DNA from: JBEKCP01 sp050014815
Lineage (GTDB): Bacteria > Planctomycetota > Planctomycetia > Pirellulales > Thermoguttaceae
Assembly (NCBI GenBank): GCA_050014815.1
Contig: JBEKCP010000080.1
Location: forward strand, 1 to 13,558
DNA: 13,558 nucleotides
Reading direction: 5' to 3'
Each line of letters starts with the position of its first letter. Within the stretch, counting starts at the first letter, position 1. Positions 8,383 through 13,558 of this stretch are shown here, piece after piece. Position numbers and translations under genes: made by a program. The notes under the pieces were generated by a model. The model saw nothing but the letters and a program-made list of their open reading frames with translations, was not told the DNA's origin and ran no database searches.

Positions 8383-8401
8383 GTGACAAAATCACTTGTG
8401 A
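8380..8401. repeat. Direct repeat CTTGTGA with an embedded short inverted repeat
   Basis: CTTGTGA occurs at 8380-8386 and 8395-8401, exactly 15 bases apart. Between and within them GTGA (8383-8386) and TCAC (8392-8395) form an inverted repeat around CAAAA. It lies between the minus-strand small ORF and the XRE gene and could be a regulator binding site for one or both directions. Confidence 0.35.
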
Positions 8402-8517
8402 ATCCGTGAATCTGGCGGAAGCAGGAAAGCAGAATCGCCAGTTTCCTGTGGCGCTGACGTTCAGCGAGCGGTTCGTCGCGTCTGCCCGGTACGTGGGTTC
8501 ATGCAGAGGGTGATCCG
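8402..8517 (+). promoter_or_regulatory. Upstream region of the XRE-helicase operon
   Basis: Gene-free sequence that should hold the operon promoter. I cannot fix -35 and -10 boxes with confidence. It contains the perfect inverted repeat at 8452-8466 and, at its end, the purine-rich AGAGGG (8505-8510) that serves the XRE start. Confidence 0.45.
8452..8466. promoter_or_regulatory. Perfect inverted repeat CGCTGA-CGT-TCAGCG, candidate XRE operator
   Basis: Six-base arms are exact reverse complements around a 3-base centre, about 52 bases before the XRE start codon. Regulators of this type bind as dimers to short palindromes at their own promoters, so this is a good candidate autoregulatory site. 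Binding is inferred from position and symmetry only. Confidence 0.4.
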
Positions 8518-8925
8518 ATGGCGTCCGTTGGAGAACGAATCAAGAAGCGGCGCAACGAACTTGGCTGGACCCAAGACGTGCTGGCCCAGAAGGCTGGGAT
8601 CAGCAAGAGCTTCCTGTCCGACTTGGAAAATGGGAAACGGAATGTCGGGGCAGATACCCTCTATGACATCGCCCGCGTCTTGAGCCTCAGCCTCGACTAC
8701 TTGATGACGGGTAAGGAGGGCGAGACCGAGCCTCCCAGCGAAGTCCAGATTCCCGCCTCGCTTGCGACGTTCGCCGCTAGGGCTGGCATTTCCTTCCGGC
8801 AGGCGCTAACCCTGCTGGAAATGCAGCAACAGATCGTCGCCCACCGCAGTAGCACCAAAAAGGGAACTCTGGACAAGGTAGATTGGCAGAAGTTCTACGA
8901 AGCCGTCAAGGATTTTCTGCAATGA
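8518..8925 (+). CDS. XRE-family helix-turn-helix regulator of the downstream helicase operon
   Basis: A 135-residue DNA-binding protein. Residues about 5-62 form a Cro/C1-type HTH domain: IKKRRNELGWTQDVLAQKAG, then SKSFLSDLENGKRNV and LYDIARVLSLSLDYLM, the complete helix pattern of the family. Residues 70-135 are a separate, probably dimerising region ending in DWQKFYEAVKDFLQ. ATG 8518 is supported by AGAGGG 7 bases upstream. Its stop overlaps the helicase start (ATGA), so the two are coupled. Small XRE proteins at the head of defence operons usually repress them until needed or prevent toxicity; the inverted repeat upstream is the likely target. Confidence 0.85.
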   Translation: MASVGERIKKRRNELGWTQDVLAQKAGISKSFLSDLENGKRNVGADTLYDIARVLSLSLDYLMTGKEGETEPPSEVQIPASLATFAARAGISFRQALTLLEMQQQIVAHRSSTKKGTLDKVDWQKFYEAVKDFLQ

Positions 8926-11900
8926 CTTCCGAGAGCATCCTGAATCGGCTTTCCGAGGGCACGGTCCTTGAAGGCCCGCACTGGACCGAGCCGGTCAGGG
9001 TGCTGACCGCCAAGGCCCGCGGCAGCCAAATCGAGGTCCAGGCGGTCGGGCTGAACACGAAGCGCCTCTGGACCAAGCTGCTCAAGGCCGAGGACTTCGA
9101 CACGGTAATCAAGTTGACCTTGGCGGGGCAACTGGCGGCGCTCGACGGCAATCCCACCTACTTCCGGCTCGCCGCCGAGGCCCATCGCGTTCGCTTGGCG
9201 TACCAGTACGACCCGCATTTCGCCGTCTCGGTCTCCCAGGTCGATCCGCTCCCGCACCAGATGGATGCCGTCTACGGCTACCTGCTCACGCAGCCCCGCA
9301 TCCGGTTCCTGATTGCCGACGATCCTGGGGCCGGCAAGACCATCATGGCCGGGCTGACGACCAAGGAACTGAAGTTCCGGGGCCTGGTCGAACGGACGCT
9401 CATCATCACGCCGGCCAACCTGACCGATCAGTGGCGGCGCGAATTGCACGACAAGTTCGGCGAAACCTTCACGGTGGTCAACCGGGGCACCGTCGCCGCG
9501 GCCTACGGGCGGAACGTCTGGGAAGACAACCCGCAGTGCATCACGTCCATCGACTTCCTGGCCCGGCAGGACGACATCCTGAACCTGCTCCGCGACGTGC
9601 GGTGGGATTTGGTCATCGTGGACGAAGCCCACAAGATGGCCGCTTACAAGTACGGGAACAAGATCGACAAGACGGCGCGGTACGAGTTGGGCGAGTTCCT
9701 CCGTGACCGAACCGACCATTTCCTTTTCCTGACGGCCACGCCGCACAAGGGCGACCCGGACAACTTCGCCCTGCTGCTGCAACTCCTCGACCGCGATCTG
9801 TACGTCACCGGCAACATCCTGGCCGAGGCGAGCGCCCACAACGAGAACCGCATTATGATCCGCCGGCTCAAGGAGGACATGCGGAAGTTCGACGGCTCGC
9901 CCTGTTTCCCGCCCCGGCACGTCAAGACGCTCTCCTACCGCCTCAGCCAGGAAGAATTGGCCCTGTACGATGCCGTCACCGAGTACGTCCAGAACAACTT
10001 CCAGCGGGCGATGGCAGCCGAAAACCGGAACGTCGGCCTTGCCCTCACCGTTCTCCAGCGCCGGCTGGCATCCAGCCTTGCCGCAATCCGCATGTCCCTG
10101 GAACGTCGCCTGAAACGGCTCCGTGACCTTCGCAAATTGGGCAAGATCAAACAGGAATATGGCGAGATTCCTGAAGACCTGGACGATCTGGCCGAGGCCG
10201 ACCGCTGGCGGTTCGAGGACGAGGTGGTCGAGCGGCTCACGATGGCCGAGAACATGGCCGAGTTGGAAGCCGAGATCGAGGAGTTGGACCGGCTCGTCCG
10301 GCTGGCCAAGCACACGGAGAAGAACGTCGCCGAAACCAAGTTCGAGGAACTCCGCAGCGTCATTTCCGAGCACCTGTCCGGCCGTGCCGTGCGGCTCCTG
10401 GTCTTCACCGAGCACAAGGACACCCTGGACTTTCTGGTTGGCAGGCTCACCAACCTCGGGTTCCACTGCTGCACGATCCACGGTGGCATGTCGCTGGAAA
10501 AGCGCATCGACGCCGAGCGGGAGTTCTTCGAGGTCCGGCCCTCGGTCCTGGTGGCCACGGAAGCGGCGGGCGAAGGCATCAACCTTCAGTTCTGCTCGCT
10601 CATGGTCAACTACGACATCCCGTGGAACCCAAACCGCCTGGAACAGCGGATGGGCCGTATCCATCGGTACGGCCAGCAGCAGGAGGCCATGATCTTCAAC
10701 CTCGTGGCCGAAAACACCCGCGAAGGCGAGGTCATGCAATGCCTGCTGCGGAAGTTGGAGGACATGCGGCGGGCACTGGGCAGCGACCGGGTGTACGACG
10801 TGATCGGCGAAATCGTTCCGGCCCCCAAGTTCGACGCCCTGATGAGGGACTGGCTCTCGCGCCGCAAGACGATGGCCGAGATTCTGGCCGAGATCGACCT
10901 CTCGACCGACGAAGAGCAGGTGGCCCGCATCCGCGGCGACATGCAGGACCAGTCGCTCGGCTCCCGCTACATTGACATGAGCAAGCTGCTGGCCGACCAG
11001 CAGCAGAGCAAAGAGCACCGGCTGATGCCGGAGTACATCGAGAAGTTCTTTACCGAGGCGTACCGCTCGTTCGGCGGCACCATCACGCCCGTCAAGGACA
11101 AGAAAGGCATCTGGTCCATCGGTCGTGTTCCGCCCGACTTGCGGAAGCTGCCCGGCCACATCGAGCGTCGTTGCGGCAAGATCGGCACCGCCTATCCGCA
11201 GATTACCTTCGACAAGGAACGGGTGGTGGGCTACTCCGACCTCGAATTCGTCGGCCCCGGCCACCCGCTCTTCGAGGGCATCGTGGAGCGGGTGTTGACC
11301 GAGTACGGCCCGTCACTCCGTCAGGGGGCGTGTTTCTTCAACGCCGACGCCACGGAGCCCACGATCCTCTGGCTCTTGAAGTGCGGCGTCGAAGACGGCC
11401 GCGGGCAGGCGGTCGGCGAGCGGCTCTTTGCGATCCACTGGTCGGCCGAGCGGTTCCGCAAGAGCCAGCCCTATGCCCTGCTCGACCTCAAGACGCCCGA
11501 GGGCGGCCCGGAAGTGGTTCAGCCGATCCGCCAGGCGGCCACCGACCAGGATCGCGTCATCGACTGGTCGCTCGACGAGGTAACGCCCGAATACTTCGGC
11601 GAGATCAAGGAACGCCGGACCAGGGAACTGGGCATCAAGGAGAAGTACGTCCGCAAGTCGCTCCAATTTCTTATCAGCCAATCGAACAAGAAGATCGCCA
11701 AGTATGACAGCCAGTTGCGGCAGATGCGGATGGACGACGACCCGGCGCGGCTCAACATCCAGGGCAACCGCGCCAAGGAAGAGGCCCGGAAGGCCGAGCT
11801 TTCCCAGCGGCTCAAGGATCGACTGGCCGAGATCGAGCAGGAAAAGCACCTGTCGGAAAAGCCGCCGGAAATCCTGGGCGTGGCGGTCATCCTGCCGTCG

Positions 11901-12311
11901 CCGCGGGAAGTCGTAGCCTCGGTCGAGGGCATGGAACGCGACCCAGAAGTGGAGGCGATCGCCGTCGAGGCAGCGAAGCATTACGAGACCACCGACGGCC
12001 GCAAGCCGGTTTCCGTCGAGGAGGAGAACTGCGGCTGGGATATTACGTCGCTGTGCGACGGGCAGGTTGCCCGGTACATTGAGGTCAAGGGCCGGGCCGG
12101 CGTCGGCGGCGTGGCGCTGACGCCCAACGAATGGATCAAGGCCCAGCGGTTCGGCAAGGACTATTGGCTGTACGTGGTGGTCAACTGCAAGAGCAAGCCC
12201 GAACTCCACCTGATCCAAGACCCGGCCGCAAAGCTGAACCCCAAGGAAGAGGTCAGCGTGGTGCGGTACATGGTGGGCCAGGCGGAGTGGAAACGAGCAT
12301 CACAGGCTTAG
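8922..12311 (+). CDS. SNF2-type DNA helicase/translocase with C-terminal DUF3883 nuclease-like domain (DrmD-like)
   Basis: An 1129-residue superfamily 2 ATPase. RecA lobe 1 has DDPGAGKT (133-140), DEAH (234-237) and TATPHKG (271-277). A helical, charged coiled-coil insert (about 390-490) separates it from lobe 2, which has VFTEHKDT, GEGINLQ (550-556) and QRMGRIHRYGQ (575-585). After a long middle region and another coiled coil (about 890-990), the C-terminus matches DUF3883: CGWDIT with Asp1040, IEVKGR with Glu1054 and Lys1056, and TPNEWIKA (Asn1069-Trp1071), the D...ExK layout of PD-(D/E)XK-like folds. This architecture resembles DrmD of class 1 DISARM and related loci that translocate on foreign DNA. 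ATG 8922 is chosen because it overlaps the XRE stop by 4 bases; an upstream TTG at 8883 lies inside the regulator gene. The gene is intact. Confidence 0.9.
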   Translation: MTSESILNRLSEGTVLEGPHWTEPVRVLTAKARGSQIEVQAVGLNTKRLWTKLLKAEDFDTVIKLTLAGQLAALDGNPTYFRLAAEAHRVRLAYQYDPHFAVSVSQVDPLPHQMDAVYGYLLTQPRIRFLIADDPGAGKTIMAGLTTKELKFRGLVERTLIITPANLTDQWRRELHDKFGETFTVVNRGTVAAAYGRNVWEDNPQCITSIDFLARQDDILNLLRDVRWDLVIVDEAHKMAAYKYGNKIDKTARYELGEFLRDRTDHFLFLTATPHKGDPDNFALLLQLLDRDLYVTGNILAEASAHNENRIMIRRLKEDMRKFDGSPCFPPRHVKTLSYRLSQEELALYDAVTEYVQNNFQRAMAAENRNVGLALTVLQRRLASSLAAIRMSLERRLKRLRDLRKLGKIKQEYGEIPEDLDDLAEADRWRFEDEVVERLTMAENMAELEAEIEELDRLVRLAKHTEKNVAETKFEELRSVISEHLSGRAVRLLVFTEHKDTLDFLVGRLTNLGFHCCTIHGGMSLEKRIDAEREFFEVRPSVLVATEAAGEGINLQFCSLMVNYDIPWNPNRLEQRMGRIHRYGQQQEAMIFNLVAENTREGEVMQCLLRKLEDMRRALGSDRVYDVIGEIVPAPKFDALMRDWLSRRKTMAEILAEIDLSTDEEQVARIRGDMQDQSLGSRYIDMSKLLADQQQSKEHRLMPEYIEKFFTEAYRSFGGTITPVKDKKGIWSIGRVPPDLRKLPGHIERRCGKIGTAYPQITFDKERVVGYSDLEFVGPGHPLFEGIVERVLTEYGPSLRQGACFFNADATEPTILWLLKCGVEDGRGQAVGERLFAIHWSAERFRKSQPYALLDLKTPEGGPEVVQPIRQAATDQDRVIDWSLDEVTPEYFGEIKERRTRELGIKEKYVRKSLQFLISQSNKKIAKYDSQLRQMRMDDDPARLNIQGNRAKEEARKAELSQRLKDRLAEIEQEKHLSEKPPEILGVAVILPSPREVVASVEGMERDPEVEAIAVEAAKHYETTDGRKPVSVEEENCGWDITSLCDGQVARYIEVKGRAGVGGVALTPNEWIKAQRFGKDYWLYVVVNCKSKPELHLIQDPAAKLNPKEEVSVVRYMVGQAEWKRASQA

Positions 12312-12321
12312 GAACAAGATC

Positions 12322-13200
12322 ATGCCACGACACGCAATCGGTGACAGCACAATCTTCTATGACATCGGTGAAGGCAAGAAGGACCTCGCTGAGATTATTC
12401 GGCCTGGTGAGCAGTTGCACTATTCACCAGTGACCATCGTAGAGATTGCCGCCAAGGTCACGGAGAAGACTTTCCCAAAGTGCAAAGCCGCGGCTAAGGC
12501 GATCATTGACAGCGGTGCCAAGCTGCTACTTGATACACAATCGCATTTGACCCGACTGTTCGGCTTCGAGCTTGCTAAAGACCCTTTTGATTGGTCAAAC
12601 GCCGTGAAGGCGATCGTTCAGGCCCCAACTGTTGCCGCGCTGGCGAGTGGTGTCATAGATCGCCACGAGATGGTGCGGCGTCGAGTCATCATCTCGGAGG
12701 CTCTTCATTGGCGGGAAACCACCTATGAAATGTGGCATGACGAACTGATTGTCCTTATGCGCGACAAGATTCCGACATTCGGTGCGTGGTGGGATGCTTT
12801 GCCCGAGCGCCGCAGCAAGAAAGTCCCCAAGATCAAGAAGAAAGAGCAAGAATCTGTTCTCAAGGACTTGCGTTCAAAGTCGTTGTTGGGCGAATTGATC
12901 CTTGCCTGCCACACTCGGTCTTTTTACGGCGCAGTGAAGCCCGATGTCGAGAACCTGCCGCCGGAACTCATCGCGCACTTGCACGACGCAATCGACAATA
13001 TCGACTGCTACTGCAAGACGTACATTGAGTATGTCATTCGACTCCTGACGGAGGGGATGTTGCCGGAACCTAATGACGGGGGCGATTTGGAATTGTTCTT
13101 GTACTTGACGGACGACGACCACGTTCTGGTGACTTCGGATAAGCGATGGCTTAGACTCGCCGACCGGGCCGGCTACAAGCATCGTGTGCGCAAGGTGTGA
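12322..13200 (+). CDS. PIN-like nuclease-fold protein with large helical insert
   Basis: A 292-residue protein whose two ends look like a PIN domain. The N-terminus GDSTIFYDI gives acidic Asp8, followed by SPVTIVEIAAK with Glu41. The C-terminus GGDLELFLYLT with Asp255/Glu257 and VLVTSDKRW with Asp273 matches the last PIN strands and acidic residues. Between them lie about 200 residues of mostly helical, Lys/Trp-containing sequence, far more than in the usual 130-residue VapC-type toxin. PIN domains cut RNA or single-stranded DNA with a metal bound by these acids. ATG 12322 follows the helicase stop by 10 bases with a partial AGGA site, so it is in the operon. No antitoxin-like small gene is adjacent. 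The effector role is inferred. Confidence 0.65.
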   Translation: MPRHAIGDSTIFYDIGEGKKDLAEIIRPGEQLHYSPVTIVEIAAKVTEKTFPKCKAAAKAIIDSGAKLLLDTQSHLTRLFGFELAKDPFDWSNAVKAIVQAPTVAALASGVIDRHEMVRRRVIISEALHWRETTYEMWHDELIVLMRDKIPTFGAWWDALPERRSKKVPKIKKKEQESVLKDLRSKSLLGELILACHTRSFYGAVKPDVENLPPELIAHLHDAIDNIDCYCKTYIEYVIRLLTEGMLPEPNDGGDLELFLYLTDDDHVLVTSDKRWLRLADRAGYKHRVRKV

Positions 13201-13202
13201 AC

Positions 13203-13558
13203 ATGGCATCCTGGCAAGAAGCCTTTTTCGAGAGGCTGGTAGAGGCGTCACGGCAGACGGGGGATGCCCGGCTGGCGACGGCCACGCTCCGCCCACGCAA
13301 GAAGATTGCCAGTTACGAGCACCCGCAATGCCAGCGGGTCGAGTGCTGCTTCGGCGGCAACCAGGTCAGCGGCAACGAGAATTCCAGGATGCTGGTGGTC
13401 GAGTGCGAGCCCAGGCGGGGGACCGAGATCGACGAGTCGTGCCTCCGCAAGGAACTGGCCGGGGCTGGCGGCGAGATGCGTGTAAACGGCGCAACGCTCG
13501 TCGTCCAGTACCAGTGGGGCTACGGCCGCGAGACGCCGTTCCCCGTTCACGACGGGCA
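13203..13558 (+). CDS. Unrecognised protein, 3'-partial (runs off the window)
   Basis: An open frame from ATG 13203, two bases after the PIN-like stop, continues to the window end without a stop (118 residues visible). It begins MASWQEAFFERLVEA and has a run of cysteines (HPQCQRVECC) and a strand-rich region (ENSRMLVVECEP, GATLVVQYQWG). I do not recognise a family. Codon use is GC-rich like the helicase gene. Tight spacing makes it a fourth member of the operon. The paired cysteines could bind a metal, but this is only a suggestion. Confidence 0.6.
   Translation, partial: MASWQEAFFERLVEASRQTGDARLATATLRPRKKIASYEHPQCQRVECCFGGNQVSGNENSRMLVVECEPRRGTEIDESCLRKELAGAGGEMRVNGATLVVQYQWGYGRETPFPVHDG

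Noticed and set aside
8883..8921. TTG start extending the helicase by 13 residues
   Set aside because: It sits inside the XRE gene with no ribosome binding site; the ATGA overlap at 8922 is far more typical.
8895..11264. Minus-strand open frame of 789 codons
   Set aside because: It lies wholly opposite the helicase gene, has no recognisable motif, and is explained by the GC-rich third positions of that gene.

Overview
The window is GC-rich (by eye about 60%) and looks like a bacterial chromosome with a planctomycete-like flavour. That lineage guess rests only on the gene mix (three-domain Pnkp, vWA/zincin operon, PaaK-like ligase beside a cobalamin-binding radical SAM protein) and is weak. 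No rRNA, tRNA, CRISPR array, transposase or clear attachment site was seen.

Positions 1-3160, plus strand, are nucleic-acid repair. First comes most of a bacterial RNA-repair Pnkp (end of kinase, metallophosphatase, RNA-ligase-like domain), cut by the window edge and split by an in-frame TAA at 18-20. It is followed by an intact AlkD-type alkylpurine DNA glycosylase with its key Trp and Asp residues in the expected places.

Positions 3173-6682, plus strand, hold a glyoxalase/VOC gene that loses its second half and runs into the C-terminal coding remnant of an unrecognised protein. A compact operon follows: a zincin-plus-vWA protein, a hypothetical partner, and a PaaK-like adenylate-forming ligase that stops just after its A5 motif.

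Positions 6683-8372 are decayed or sparse. A minus-strand B12-binding radical SAM gene (true start at 7937) has an internal TAG at 7821-7823 and no C-terminus, so it and the ligase face each other with both 3' ends missing. Two small overlapping minus-strand ORFs (8372-8118 and 8125-8009) lie upstream of it.

Positions 8373-13558, plus strand, are a tight, intact, probably anti-phage operon. It has an XRE regulator, a 1129-residue SNF2-type helicase carrying a C-terminal DUF3883 nuclease-like domain (DrmD-like, as in class 1 DISARM-related loci), a PIN-like protein of 292 residues, and an unrecognised protein running off the end. The genes overlap by 4 bases or are 2 to 10 bases apart. The upstream region carries a perfect 6-base inverted repeat and a direct repeat that are candidate operators. 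The PIN-like and terminal proteins are the parts that do not fit a system I can name.
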